A DNA stretch of 63,954 nt from Snowella sp. (GTDB lineage: Bacteria > Cyanobacteriota > Cyanobacteriia > Cyanobacteriales > Microcystaceae), in the NCBI GenBank assembly GCA_003249095.1, contig QBMS01000006.1:14814-78767 (forward strand). Direction: 5' to 3'. Below, piece after piece: positions 27,318-36,718 of the stretch; position 1 is the first letter of the stretch, and each line of letters begins with the position of its first letter. The translations under genes and the position numbers were made by a program. The notes below the pieces were generated by a model, which was not told the DNA's origin, did not search any database, and saw only the letters and a list, made by a program, of their open reading frames with translations.

Positions 27318-28211
27318 CTAGTGACGAAATCGATAAACGACCCGAAAACCAATGTCATACAAGGAAGCATGGGGATCAAAGCGATCGCGTCTAGCGGAAC
27401 GACATTTTTGGGGCCCCACATTCCAGGAGCCTCCCCGAATCACTCGTTTACTCTCATCTCCATTGATCTGCCAAATACGGCCATCGGTGGGCGCATCGGT
27501 GTAATTACGATGCCAGGGATCGGCACACCATTCTCGAATATTGCCGTGTAAATCCGACAGTCCAAAGATATTTCCCACTGCAAAATGATTAACGGGTGTC
27601 GTCTCTCGGCGATCGCACCCCAGGGGCCCCGCACCATAGGCTCCTTTACTACAAATTTTTGCTTGATATTCCCAATCTACCCCTGAATAGTTGGCGAGAT
27701 CGGTGGTAAGAGTTTCCCCAAAGTGGAAAGGGGTTTGAGTGTTTCCTCGACAGGCATATTCCCATTCTGCTTCCCTGGGCAAGTCATATTGTTTGTTCGT
27801 TAATTGGGATAATCTTGCACAAAACTCCATCGCGTCATACCAGGAAACTTGCTCTACGGGACGATCAGCTCCCGGAAAATTAGCGCATTCTGGATCAAGA
27901 GATTCGGCAATTTTAGGGAGACTTGCCACCACTGCCCACTGAGCCTGGGTAATCGGATATCGACTCATCCAAAAGTTGGGAATACTAACTCGATGTTGAG
28001 GCCCCTGGGAAAAGTGATAGCCTTCTTCGGTGTCAGGGGAACCCATGAGGAATTGCCCAGGGGGAATCGATACCATATCCAAGAAAATTTCGTCTTTTAG
28101 TGGCTCTAAATAATGCTGGGTTGCTAGGCATTCCTTTTTAAGAAGTTTACCCTCGGCATCAACCGTAATAGCTTCAAATTCAAAGAGAGAGGAATCTGTG
28201 ATCATGCCCAT
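27318..28211 (-). CDS. SUMF1/EgtB/PvdO-family protein (formylglycine-generating-enzyme fold)
   Basis: 297 residues. The family motifs appear in order: VSIPPGQFLMGSPDTEEG near residue 48, PITQAQWAVV near 90, PVEQVSWYDAMEFC near 118, DLPREAEWEYACRG near 142, and the terminal GGSWNVGPQKCRSARRD near 260, ending in GFRVVYRF. The fold is shared by formylglycine-generating enzymes, EgtB sulfoxide synthases and carbohydrate-binding effectors. A CR motif is present near 270 but a catalytic assignment is not safe. No sulfatase gene is adjacent. An alternative Met lies at residue 3. Confidence 0.85.
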   Translation of the reverse strand: MGMITDSSLFEFEAITVDAEGKLLKKECLATQHYLEPLKDEIFLDMVSIPPGQFLMGSPDTEEGYHFSQGPQHRVSIPNFWMSRYPITQAQWAVVASLPKIAESLDPECANFPGADRPVEQVSWYDAMEFCARLSQLTNKQYDLPREAEWEYACRGNTQTPFHFGETLTTDLANYSGVDWEYQAKICSKGAYGAGPLGCDRRETTPVNHFAVGNIFGLSDLHGNIREWCADPWHRNYTDAPTDGRIWQINGDESKRVIRGGSWNVGPQKCRSARRDRFDPHASLYDIGFRVVYRFRH

Positions 28212-28709
28212 TATTATCAGCTAGAAGGTTCGCGATCGCAAGGCGGCACTGCGTGATCGCAACGGCTCCAACGATCATTGGTCAACAATAATCGTTTCTA
28301 TGACTAAAAATTGAATTTAAAATCTTGGCAAAATCACAGATGTGAGTTAAGATTAACCAGCCTCAAATTTTAATCCTCTTGATTTATTATTGTTTTATAA
28401 AATTAAGTCATCCTAAACGTTGAGTCAGTCGTTTACTGACTGGTAAAAACCTTAAAAAAATTGATATCTTTCTTGCCCTATGAAAATATCTAGCCGCAAT
28501 CATTATTGTCTATCACATCAACTATTATTATCCATGATACTTTGATGTAAGACAAATTTTATGGGAACGGTAAACTGGTCGTAACAAAGCAAGGGTTACC
28601 TATAATCATAAAATAAAGTTATTGATCATGATTAATTAAGTTGAGTGGTTTGTTAAAAAATTTGTTATTTTTAATTTTCTTTAGCGTTAATAATCGCCCC
28701 TATTGACAG
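28212..28709. other. Divergent intergenic region
   Basis: 498 bp between the divergent starts of the SUMF1-type gene and the SpoIIE-type phosphatase gene. It should carry both promoters. A HIP1-like GCGATCGCAAGG and a nearby GTGATCGC occur at about 28232-28260. Nothing else recognised. Confidence 0.4.
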
Positions 28710-30134
28710 ATGACTGCTTTACCCAATTCCCGTCAGTCTTCTCCCCAACCCTATGCTGTCACTAGCAATCTTCAAGCCGAAACCTCTCCTATGTTGGCCT
28801 TGAAAGAGCTTGTTGCGAGTTTGTATCGAGAACAGGGCAAGGTTCAAAATTTATTAAGTTCTCTGGGATTTGCCCTCAGAAGTTTTAATAATCTCAATCA
28901 ATTTTTAGAACTCGCTCCTTTGATGGCCGCGAGAGTGACCGATGCAGAGGCGAGTGCCTTAATTTTATTCAAAACGAAGGCACAAATTACCCTAGAACAA
29001 ATTCATGGTCAACCCCAACAATTGACCCAGGAAATTCGTCAAGCCCTAGAAGGGGTTCTTAAAACCTTGAATGATGATAGCAACACACAGGATCAAAAAA
29101 CGTCGTTGACGAGTTTGGATGAACAAATTCGGTCTTGTTTAGGTTCTCGTATTCGACTGTATAACACCCCGATTTTAGTCAAAAATGAAGAACGGGGTAA
29201 GCTTTATGTTTTTAGTGTGGATTCCCAATATCTCTGGACTCAAACGCGACGGAAACTATTACAACTTGTTGCGGATCAAACGGCTGTCGCGATCGCCAAT
29301 AGTGAATTAACGTCTGAATTGCGGGCCAAAGAAAGACAAGACCGAGAACTGGAAATCGCGTCAGAAATTCAAGACCGACTCTTGCCGAGGCAATGTCCCC
29401 AAATTCAAGGATTAGACCTGGCGGCTCGTTGCGTGACGGCCAACCGTGTGGGGGGAGATTACTATGACTTTATTCCCACCAATTACGACCAATTACGCCA
29501 AGATGGGAAAAATTCCAAAAATGAATCCACGCCTTCTGTGCCTTGGAGTATTGTCATTGGGGATGTCATGGGAAAAGGCGTTCCAGCAGGGTTGATTATG
29601 ACCATGACGCGGGGAATGTTGCGGGCTGAAGTCCTCAACCGCCATAGTCCTGCCCAAATTCTTCACCACCTGAATCGCGTGATGTACGCCGATTTAGAAA
29701 ACTCCCATCGGTTTGTTACGCTTTTTTATTCGGAATATGATCCTCAAAGCCGTGTTCTGTCCTTTAGTAATGCGGCCCATAATCCCCCGTTACTGTGGAA
29801 ATCAACCCAAGATCTCATCGGCTCTCTGGATACAGAAGGCTCTCTGATTGGATTAGATGGAGATTCCCAATACGAAGATGCTCAGGTTCAACTGACTCCT
29901 GGGGATGTTTTAATCTATTACACCGATGGTCTGACTGACGCAGTCAACAATAACGGCGATCGCTTTGATGAAGGGAACTTAAAACGGGTTTTTCGGGAAG
30001 GGTGTGAACGGGGAACAACGGCCCAGGCTATCCTAGATTACATTTTTGATCGGATTCAGGATTTTATTGGGTCAGGAAATAATCATCAAGATGATATGAC
30101 CCTGGTCATTATGCGGGTAAAATCATCGGAGTAA
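28710..30134 (+). CDS. GAF-SpoIIE protein serine phosphatase (PP2C, RsbU-like)
   Basis: 474 residues. A GAF-like sensor (about 45-215) is followed by a short helical linker AKERQDRELEIASEIQDRLLP and a PP2C/SpoIIE domain (about 235-474) with metal-binding DYYDFIP, VIGDVMGKGVPAGLIM near 285 and DVLIYYTDGLTDAVN near 402. Such enzymes dephosphorylate STAS antagonists and so release anti-sigma factors. The window does have a STAS protein (21449-21805), but 7 kb away and on the other strand, so pairing is speculative. The GAF ligand is unknown. Confidence 0.92.
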   Translation: MTALPNSRQSSPQPYAVTSNLQAETSPMLALKELVASLYREQGKVQNLLSSLGFALRSFNNLNQFLELAPLMAARVTDAEASALILFKTKAQITLEQIHGQPQQLTQEIRQALEGVLKTLNDDSNTQDQKTSLTSLDEQIRSCLGSRIRLYNTPILVKNEERGKLYVFSVDSQYLWTQTRRKLLQLVADQTAVAIANSELTSELRAKERQDRELEIASEIQDRLLPRQCPQIQGLDLAARCVTANRVGGDYYDFIPTNYDQLRQDGKNSKNESTPSVPWSIVIGDVMGKGVPAGLIMTMTRGMLRAEVLNRHSPAQILHHLNRVMYADLENSHRFVTLFYSEYDPQSRVLSFSNAAHNPPLLWKSTQDLIGSLDTEGSLIGLDGDSQYEDAQVQLTPGDVLIYYTDGLTDAVNNNGDRFDEGNLKRVFREGCERGTTAQAILDYIFDRIQDFIGSGNNHQDDMTLVIMRVKSSE

Positions 30135-30159
30135 GACTTTATAATCTAGGATAAATGAA

Positions 30160-30423
30160 ATGCTTCTTGTAAATATGGTAGATATCTCAACCCTCAGTTT
30201 AAGTGGTGTTGATACCCTCTTCGATCATCACAGTATTTCTTTTCTGGGTCATCAATTCTCTGACTTGACAACCCTGTTTGCCCAAAGTGCAGCAGACATG
30301 AAAAAAATAGATATTCTTGGCGATTTTCAGAAATCTTTCCAAAATTTTATCAAAACGGGTCAAGTCTGGGCCCTGGGTATCGGCCTAGTTATTGGTTGGC
30401 TACTCAAGGGGTTTCTCGGTTAG
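30160..30423 (+). CDS. Small hypothetical protein with C-terminal membrane helix
   Basis: 87 residues: a soluble, slightly amphipathic N-terminal part and one predicted helix (VWALGIGLVIGWLLKGFLG) at the end, like a tail-anchored protein. It lies 25 bases after the phosphatase and 59 bases ahead of the argH start, all plus strand, which fits a shared transcript. An internal Met at residue 6 is an alternative start. I do not recognise a family. Confidence 0.55.
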   Translation: MLLVNMVDISTLSLSGVDTLFDHHSISFLGHQFSDLTTLFAQSAADMKKIDILGDFQKSFQNFIKTGQVWALGIGLVIGWLLKGFLG

Positions 30424-30482
30424 TTTATTAACCCCAAGTCAGTCCTACTAATTCATTGATTTACAATTTACAGGGTTTTATC

Positions 30483-31871
30483 GTGACAACAGCAAAAAAA
30501 ACGTGGAGCGATCGCTTTGAAGGGTCATTGCACCCCGCCATTGTACTTTTTAATGCCAGTATCGGCTTTGATATTGAACTGATCGAGTATGATTTAAACG
30601 GATCAGTCGCCCACGCCAAAATGTTAGGCCATACGGGGATTATTTCACCCACAGAGGCCGATCAATTGGTCGAAGGATTAGAAACCATCCGTCAGGAATA
30701 TCGCGACGGTAAATTCACCCCAGGCATTGATCAAGAAGATGTGCATTTTGCGGTAGAACGACGACTCACGGAATTAGTAGGAGATGTGGGCAAAAAACTC
30801 CATACAGCCCGTTCTCGTAATGATCAGGTCGGAACCGATGTTCGGCTTTATCTCCGCTCAGAAATAGACGAAATTCGGGATTATCTTCGAGATTTTCAAC
30901 GGGTTCTGGTGGCGATCGCTGATAACAATGTCGAAACCCTGATCCCAGGCTATACCCATCTCCAACGCGCCCAGCCCGTCAGCCTCGCCCATCACTTTTT
31001 GGCGTATTTTCAGATGGCACAGCGAGATTGGCAACGTTTAGGCGAAATTCGCGCCCGTACTAATATTTCTCCCTTGGGTTCAGGAGCCTTAGCAGGAACC
31101 ACCTTTCCCATAGACCGCCATTACAGTGCTAATTTACTCGGTTTTGAAGGAGTTTACGCCAATAGCCTGGATGGAGTCAGCGATCGCGACTTTGCCATTG
31201 AATTTCTCAATGCGGCGAGCCTAATCATGGTACATCTCAGCCGTTTGAGTGAAGAAATGATTCTCTGGGCTTCCCAGGAATTTAGCTTTATTAGCCTAAC
31301 CGATAGTTGTGCAACGGGTTCTAGCATCATGCCCCAAAAGAAAAATCCCGATGTTCCCGAACTGATTCGCGGTAAAGCAGGGCGAGTGATTGGGCATCTT
31401 CAGGGAATGCTGGTTTTGATGAAAGGTTTACCGTTAGCCTATAACAAAGACCTTCAGGAAGACAAAGAAGCTCTCTTTGATGCGGTCAAAACCGTTAAAG
31501 TCTCCCTCGAAGCGATGACGGTTTTATTAGAAGAAGGGATTATTTTCCGTCAAGAAAGACTAGCAGAAGCGGTTTCTGAAGATTTTTCTAATGCAACCGA
31601 TGTGGCAGATTATTTAGCCGCCAAGGGTGTGCCTTTCCGAGAAGCCTACAATTTAGTGGGAAAAGTCGTCAAAAGTAGCCTCGCAGTCGGTAAATTACTC
31701 AAGGATCTCAGCCTAGAAGAATGGAAAGCCTTACATCCCGCCTTTGAAACCGATATTTATGACGCGATCGCGCCTAGACAAGTGGTAGCTGCCCGCAATA
31801 GTTACGGTGGAACAGGATTTGAGCAAGTCCGACAGGCGATCGCCTCTGCCAAAGCAGAACTTGGGCAATAG
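30483..31871 (+). CDS. argH: Argininosuccinate lyase
   Basis: 462 residues from GTG 30483, which has AGGG eight bases upstream and gives the family N-terminus ([13 protein letters not shown]); a TTG at 30456 would add nine residues not typical of the family. It splits argininosuccinate to arginine and fumarate. The fumarase-superfamily signature [12 protein letters not shown] near residue 282 carries the catalytic serine, with [17 protein letters not shown] near 108 and [12 protein letters not shown] near 160. It is typical in length. No other arg gene is adjacent. Confidence 0.96.
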   Translation: MTTAKKTWSDRFEGSLHPAIVLFNASIGFDIELIEYDLNGSVAHAKMLGHTGIISPTEADQLVEGLETIRQEYRDGKFTPGIDQEDVHFAVERRLTELVGDVGKKLHTARSRNDQVGTDVRLYLRSEIDEIRDYLRDFQRVLVAIADNNVETLIPGYTHLQRAQPVSLAHHFLAYFQMAQRDWQRLGEIRARTNISPLGSGALAGTTFPIDRHYSANLLGFEGVYANSLDGVSDRDFAIEFLNAASLIMVHLSRLSEEMILWASQEFSFISLTDSCATGSSIMPQKKNPDVPELIRGKAGRVIGHLQGMLVLMKGLPLAYNKDLQEDKEALFDAVKTVKVSLEAMTVLLEEGIIFRQERLAEAVSEDFSNATDVADYLAAKGVPFREAYNLVGKVVKSSLAVGKLLKDLSLEEWKALHPAFETDIYDAIAPRQVVAARNSYGGTGFEQVRQAIASAKAELGQ

Positions 31872-31914
31872 GGTAAATTTAATTGAAATTGACTGGATCA
31901 GCGTTAAAAAACGA

Positions 31915-32253
31915 CTAAGAATTGGAAAGGAATAACTTCGCTGTAATGCCCAAAAGCGCACCAGCAACAATGACAATCAGTGACCAGAGTTGATTTTTCT
32001 GGGTTCCGCCCAATTCTCTGACTTGACTTTCTAACCCCGTCAATTTGGTCTCGACGGTTGCCAATTTGATGTTAGTTTGGTTAATTTCTTGAGTAAGTTT
32101 ATCCAACTTCTCATCCGTCTTTTCAAAACGCTCATTAATTTTGTCGAAACGAGCATCTAATTTATCAAAACGTTGTTCCAGCTTGTCAAAACGCTCGTCC
32201 ATTTTATTTAGGATTTCCCTTAAGTCCGTCTCAACGGTCACTGGGCTTGACAT
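31915..32253 (-). CDS. Coiled-coil protein with C-terminal membrane anchor
   Basis: 112 residues. Residues 10-85 form a heptad-patterned coiled coil built of near-repeats such as DERFDKLEQRFDKLDARFDK, and one helix (LWSLIVIVAGALLGITAKLFL) at about 89-109 anchors it. Similar small proteins occur widely in cyanobacteria beside various genes and have no assigned activity. It converges with argH (43-bp gap). The repeating LD/RFDK units are coding repeats and may vary in number among strains. Confidence 0.75.
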   Translation of the reverse strand: MSSPVTVETDLREILNKMDERFDKLEQRFDKLDARFDKINERFEKTDEKLDKLTQEINQTNIKLATVETKLTGLESQVRELGGTQKNQLWSLIVIVAGALLGITAKLFLSNS

Positions 32254-32367
32254 AGCTTAAACATCCTCGTACTGAAAAAGTTTATCAATGCCATTCTAAC
32301 CCATGCTCTGATGAAAAAAAAGCATTTATGAGATAACCTAAAATTACTCTTTTTTAAATGCTTTTTT

Positions 32368-32823
32368 ATGAAACAAATTTGGCGATACCTCAAAACGTTT
32401 TTAAAAGTTGCCTTCCGTCACCCTATCACGGGTGTCACCATTGTTCCTATTTTGCCCGATGGACGCATTGCCCTAATCCAACGACGAGACTCTGGGAAGT
32501 GGGGATTACCTGGTGGATTAGTCGATTACGGAGAAGATATCCCGACAACAGTCGCAAGGGAACTCACGGAAGAAACGGGACTGAATTTACTCAACATTAG
32601 GCGTTTGGTAGGCGTTTATTCCCATCCCGATCGCGATCCACGAATGCACTCCATCACCGTCTTAGTAGAAGCCGAAGTTGCAGGGAATTTAGCCACAAAC
32701 GATACCCTAGAAGTATTAGATGTCAAAGCTTTTACTTTGGAAGAATTACCCCTGGGCGATTTGAGCCATGATCACGATCGCCACCTGAATGATTTTTTAC
32801 AAGGGTTAACGGTTATTGCCTAA
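32368..32823 (+). CDS. NUDIX hydrolase
   Basis: 151 residues. The Nudix box is complete: GLVDYGEDIPTTVARELTEE plus TGL, matching Gx5Ex7REUxEExGU, at about residues 48-70. The enzyme hydrolyses a nucleoside diphosphate linked to another group, with Mg2+ held by the REUxEE glutamates. The substrate cannot be judged; ADP-ribose or NADH-type are common. The frame opens at ATG 32368, and a short in-frame leader KQIWRYLKTFLKVAF precedes the core. Confidence 0.9.
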   Translation: MKQIWRYLKTFLKVAFRHPITGVTIVPILPDGRIALIQRRDSGKWGLPGGLVDYGEDIPTTVARELTEETGLNLLNIRRLVGVYSHPDRDPRMHSITVLVEAEVAGNLATNDTLEVLDVKAFTLEELPLGDLSHDHDRHLNDFLQGLTVIA

Positions 32824-32857
32824 TTCTTGTTTTCGTCAATATAGACACAAAAACATA

Positions 32858-32884
32858 GACACAAACTTCTTCGGAATTAGAATT
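32858..32884 (+). repeat. Leader motif shared with the 45.1-kb inverted repeat
   Basis: This 27-base stretch (GACACAAACTTCTTCGGAAT and TAGAATT) lies 7 bases before the ATG at 32892. Close copies occur at 45261-45285 (plus) and 45073-45097 (minus, immediately upstream of the ATG at 45067). Two of the three copies directly precede start codons. Confidence 0.6.
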
Positions 32885-32891
32885 TATTATC

Positions 32892-34427
32892 ATGAATTTT
32901 CCCCAACTTATCCAAGCAATGAAGGGGTCGAGTTTTTATCCCCATTCAGTACAACCTGAAATTCGAGTTATTCAGACCCATTGCTCCATTGTATTTTTAA
33001 CGGGAAACTATGCCTATAAAATCAAAAAAAATGTTGATTTTGGGTTTCTAGATTACTCGACTCTCGCAAAGCGTCATTATTTTCTGCAACAGGAATTGGA
33101 GATGAATCAAGCGATCGCGCCTGAGATTTATCTGGAAGTTTTGCCGATTAGTGAGATCGATGATTCTTTAGTTTTAGGAAGTCATGAAAATGTTGTAGAA
33201 TATGTCCTTAAAATGGCTGAGTTTCCCCAGTCTGCTCTTTTAATTAGTTTGTTTGAAAGAGGGGAATTACAAGAATTCCATCTACGAGAATTGGGAGAAG
33301 TGGCTGCTAATTTTCACCAAAAAACGAATACCAATGATTATATTAAAAGTTTTGGCAAGGTTGAAATTATCCAAAAATCCATTGATAGTAATTATCAGGC
33401 AACCCAAAAATATATTGGAATTGCTCAAACCTTGGAACAATATCGAGAAACGCAACAATTTACCGATAATTTTTTAACCGAAAAACAAGCAATTTTTGAA
33501 TCTCGTTGTATAAACAATAAAATTCGGGAATGTCACGGCGATTTACATCTGAGAAATATTTGTTATTGGCACAATCAAATTCAACTCTTTGATCGCATTG
33601 AATTTAATGAACCTTTTCGTTTTGTCGATGTGATGTATGATATCGCTTTTACAGTAATGGATTTGGATGCTAAGGGACGAAAGGATTTAGGGAATATTTT
33701 TCTCAATACCTATTTAGAAAAAACAGGAGATTGGGAAGGATTGCAAGTATTGCCTTTTTATTTGTGTCGTCAAGCCTATGTACGAGCAAAGGTAACTTCT
33801 TTGTTATTAGATGATCCAAATATTGCTGAATCAGACAAAGAAAATGCCAAACAAATCGCGAAAAATTATTACCATTTAGCCTGGCAATATACCCAGAGTT
33901 CCCCAGGAAAAATGATTGTCATGTCGGGCTTGTCGGGTTCGGGGAAAAGTACGGTAGCCAAATATCTTGCGCCTAAAATCAATGCCATTCATTTACGTTC
34001 TGATGCGGTGCGAAAACATTTAGCAGGAATTCCATTGGATCAAGCTGGAGATGATAACTTATATAGTCCAGAAATGAATGAGAAAACCTATCAATTTCTG
34101 TTAGAATTAGGTCTTTTATTAATCAGTCAAGGATTTTCAGTGATTCTCGATGCGAAATATGACCGTCATCAATGGCGATCGCCGATTGTAAATGCGGCAG
34201 AAAAGGGTGATTTTTCCTTAAAAATTTTGCATTGTCAAGCTTCAATGGACACTTTAAAAACTCGGTTACAAACCAGGAAAGGTGATATTTCTGACGCAAC
34301 GGCTGATTTACTCGCTCAACAAAAGGCAAATACTGATACTTTTAATGAAAAAGAAAAAAAATACGCGATCGCAGTCAATACCGAAGTAGAGAATTGGCAA
34401 TTGGGTCTTGACTCTTGGTTAAACTAG
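32892..34427 (+). CDS. Bifunctional aminoglycoside-phosphotransferase-fold / P-loop kinase protein
   Basis: 511 residues. The N-terminal half has APH-type kinase features: KIKKNVDFGFLDYS near residue 45 and ECHGDLHLRNICYW near 215 with LFDRIEFNE downstream. The C-terminal half begins at MIVMSGLSGSGKSTVAKYL near residue 340 (Walker A) and resembles zeta-toxin or gluconate-kinase-like P-loop kinases, with DAVRKHLAG and ILDAKY. This two-domain architecture is widespread in bacteria and annotated as an AAA-type bifunctional protein; the substrates are unknown. Drug resistance should not be assumed. Confidence 0.88.
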   Translation: MNFPQLIQAMKGSSFYPHSVQPEIRVIQTHCSIVFLTGNYAYKIKKNVDFGFLDYSTLAKRHYFLQQELEMNQAIAPEIYLEVLPISEIDDSLVLGSHENVVEYVLKMAEFPQSALLISLFERGELQEFHLRELGEVAANFHQKTNTNDYIKSFGKVEIIQKSIDSNYQATQKYIGIAQTLEQYRETQQFTDNFLTEKQAIFESRCINNKIRECHGDLHLRNICYWHNQIQLFDRIEFNEPFRFVDVMYDIAFTVMDLDAKGRKDLGNIFLNTYLEKTGDWEGLQVLPFYLCRQAYVRAKVTSLLLDDPNIAESDKENAKQIAKNYYHLAWQYTQSSPGKMIVMSGLSGSGKSTVAKYLAPKINAIHLRSDAVRKHLAGIPLDQAGDDNLYSPEMNEKTYQFLLELGLLLISQGFSVILDAKYDRHQWRSPIVNAAEKGDFSLKILHCQASMDTLKTRLQTRKGDISDATADLLAQQKANTDTFNEKEKKYAIAVNTEVENWQLGLDSWLN

Positions 34428-34485
34428 AAAAAATCCATAAATTAAATCTTGTTATAGTAGGCAATGCTACTAGCCAAATTCTTGC

Positions 34486-35922
34486 ATGACAACTCAATTT
34501 TTAAATAATCGTTATCAGATTGTGGCAACTCTCGGTAGAGGAGGGTTTGGAGAAACCTTTCTAGCAACCGATACCCATATGCCTTCGGCTCGAAAGTGCG
34601 TGATTAAACTGCTCAAACCCCTCGTCGAAGATCCCGAAGTTCCCCAATGGCTCAAGGAACGATTTCAACGGGAAGCGGCAATTCTAGAAGATTTAGGCGA
34701 AAATCATCCGCAAATCCCCCGTCTTTATGCTTATTTTACTGAAAAAAATAATTTTTATTTAGTGCAGGAATGGGTCGAAGGTTTTACGCTGACTCAAAAA
34801 CACGAACAACAGGGGAATTTTTCCTCTGAACAAATTCAGGATTTACTGATTGGTTTACTGCCTATTTTGGCTTTTATCCATGAACGTCGCATTATTCACC
34901 GAGATATCAAACCCGATAACATTATTCTCCGTAATAGTGATGGCAAGCCTGTCCTGATTGATTTTGGCATTATCAAGGAAGCAATCTCGACGGTGGTTAA
35001 TCCCGATGGTCGCAGTGCCTATTCCATTGCTTTGGGAACCCCTGGTTATATGTCCTCAGAGCAGGCCGCAGGTCGTCCTGTTTATTCCAGTGATCTGTAT
35101 AGTTTGGGATTAACGGCGATTTTTTTATTAACGGGCAAAACTCCCCAATATTTAGAATCTGATCCTCGCACAGGAGAAATTCTCTGGCGCAAAGACGCTC
35201 CCCAGGTTTCTGCTCAACTGGCCAATGTATTAGACAAAAGTATTCATTTTCATCCCCGCGATCGCTTTACCTCGGCAGAAGAAATGTTAATGGCGTTAGT
35301 GAGTCGTCTGCCCCATAAGACCCAGAATAGTTTTCAGAATAGTACCGAAGCGACCGTTGCTGTTGGTTCCAATCCCAAACGCCGCTCCAATCGTCCCGTG
35401 ACCAACCCCACCATTGAAATGGAAGAAGAAGAAACCGAAGAAAAGGGGAATCCTTGGATCGCTTGGATTATCATGCCCTTAATTTTCCTCGTCATTATTG
35501 TCAGTGGATTAGCAGTGGGCTTTTTAATGGCGACGAAAAAACGAATGGAACCGCCCCAGCCGTCTCCCACCGAAAGCATTGAACCCACCCAACCAGAATC
35601 ATTCCCGACTCCGACTCCTTTAGTGATTCCCACCGTCAGACCCACTCCTGTACCGACCCCAATTCCAACCCCTGTGCCGACTCCGATTCCCACGCCTGAA
35701 GTTTCTCCGAGTCTCGCTCCTGAAATGAATCCCGAAAATCCCATTCCCCCCTTAACCCCGATTCCCGATCCAACGCCTTCGGTCAAATCGACTCCTATTT
35801 TTGTGCCGACTCCTGTACCTGAAGAAAAACCGAGTCCCGTCTCAACGCCGACTCCTGAGATTAAACCGCTTCCAGAAAATGCTCCCCCCGCACCGCCTAT
35901 TGAGGAAAAACCTGTTAATTAG
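34486..35922 (+). CDS. Membrane-anchored serine/threonine protein kinase
   Basis: 478 residues. A Hanks-type kinase domain (about 8-275) has the glycine loop LGRGGFGETFLATD, lysine in CVIKLL, HRDIKPDNIIL near residue 138, DFGIIKE near 160 and GTPGYMSSEQ near 186. A single helix at about 330-352 crosses the membrane. The remaining 120 residues are a proline-rich exported tail with tandem PTPVPTPIPTP units, encoded by a repetitive DNA stretch near 35640-35700. It has no PASTA repeats. It starts 58 bp after the APH-type gene. Likely autophosphorylating; the ligand is unknown. Confidence 0.93.
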   Translation: MTTQFLNNRYQIVATLGRGGFGETFLATDTHMPSARKCVIKLLKPLVEDPEVPQWLKERFQREAAILEDLGENHPQIPRLYAYFTEKNNFYLVQEWVEGFTLTQKHEQQGNFSSEQIQDLLIGLLPILAFIHERRIIHRDIKPDNIILRNSDGKPVLIDFGIIKEAISTVVNPDGRSAYSIALGTPGYMSSEQAAGRPVYSSDLYSLGLTAIFLLTGKTPQYLESDPRTGEILWRKDAPQVSAQLANVLDKSIHFHPRDRFTSAEEMLMALVSRLPHKTQNSFQNSTEATVAVGSNPKRRSNRPVTNPTIEMEEEETEEKGNPWIAWIIMPLIFLVIIVSGLAVGFLMATKKRMEPPQPSPTESIEPTQPESFPTPTPLVIPTVRPTPVPTPIPTPVPTPIPTPEVSPSLAPEMNPENPIPPLTPIPDPTPSVKSTPIFVPTPVPEEKPSPVSTPTPEIKPLPENAPPAPPIEEKPVN

Positions 35923-36030
35923 CAGAAATATAGGCAAATTAAAACGATGATCGCTTTTCTGTTGTAAGTTGTGAGAGGCGATCGCTATACTGGAAAAATA
36001 AATCCAACCTAATTACACCGATTAACTGTA

Positions 36031-36297
36031 ATGACGATCAAAGAATTGCTATTACAAGAAATTGATAGCACTCCCAACGAACAGCTAGAGTATTTACTTA
36101 GTTTTTTACAATCATTAAAAACATCGACCAAGCAGACCCTAGCCACCTATCAAGAACTCATAGAACGCATTGATTACCTAGAAGCAATCGTCGGGATTCA
36201 GAAAGGATTAGATGAATTCGATCATGGTGAAGGAATCCCTGCCGAGCAAGCTTTAGTCGCGTTAGAAAATAAATTTAATATTCCCTCTCGCCCATGA
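36031..36297 (+). CDS. Putative antitoxin of a RelE/ParE-type pair
   Basis: 88 residues, acidic overall and predicted mostly helical (TIKELLLQEIDSTPNEQLEY). It overlaps the next gene by 4 bases and the next gene is a clear RelE/ParE-like toxin, which is the main support for the call. No DNA-binding motif is obvious to me, so it may be a DUF-type antitoxin. The pair may be self-regulated. Confidence 0.65.
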   Translation: MTIKELLLQEIDSTPNEQLEYLLSFLQSLKTSTKQTLATYQELIERIDYLEAIVGIQKGLDEFDHGEGIPAEQALVALENKFNIPSRP

Positions 36298-36608
36298 GTT
36301 ATCAGGTTTTTATACAGCCTAATGCGTTTCAAGAAATTGAAATGTCCTATCGCTGGATGTGCGACAATCTCAGTCCAGAAATTGCTAACAATTGGTACTA
36401 CGAACTTCAGGATGTGATTAGCTCACTTCAAGAGTTTCCCAATCGTTGTAGTATCGCCGCAGAAGCATCCATGATTGGTCGTGAAATTCGACAAATTTGG
36501 GTTGGAAAACAAAGAAAATATCGAGTTTTGTTTGTAGTTGAAAAAGATGTTGTGGCAATTCTTCATGTTCGTCATAGCCATCAATCTTATCTCGGTCAAG
36601 AATATTAA
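36294..36608 (+). CDS. RelE/ParE-superfamily toxin
   Basis: 104 residues. The ParE/RelE fold is supported by NAFQEIEMSYRWM at the N-terminus, LQEFPNRCSIAAEA near residue 44 and the C-terminal VGKQRKYRVLFVVEKDVVAI with following HVRHSH, a common end for these toxins. It could be a gyrase poison or an mRNase. It overlaps its antitoxin by 4 bases. The MmeI-like gene begins 110 bp downstream; defence genes often cluster with TA pairs. Confidence 0.82.
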   Translation: MSYQVFIQPNAFQEIEMSYRWMCDNLSPEIANNWYYELQDVISSLQEFPNRCSIAAEASMIGREIRQIWVGKQRKYRVLFVVEKDVVAILHVRHSHQSYLGQEY

Positions 36609-36718
36609 TGAACTTGATCAACAATCGCTTTTATTTTTGAAGCATAGAAAAAACGCGATCACCCAGTGCCGCTTCGCGATCGCATCGAAAAAATTTATTT
36701 TAATATCAATTGTCAATT

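Noticed and set aside
32892-34427. Aminoglycoside resistance gene
   Set aside because: The APH-type fold is joined to a P-loop kinase in a widespread housekeeping-like architecture; resistance is not supported.
35334-35786. A 150-codon minus-strand frame rich in Gly and Val
   Set aside because: It is the antisense reading of the proline-rich kinase tail and arises from its repetitive DNA.
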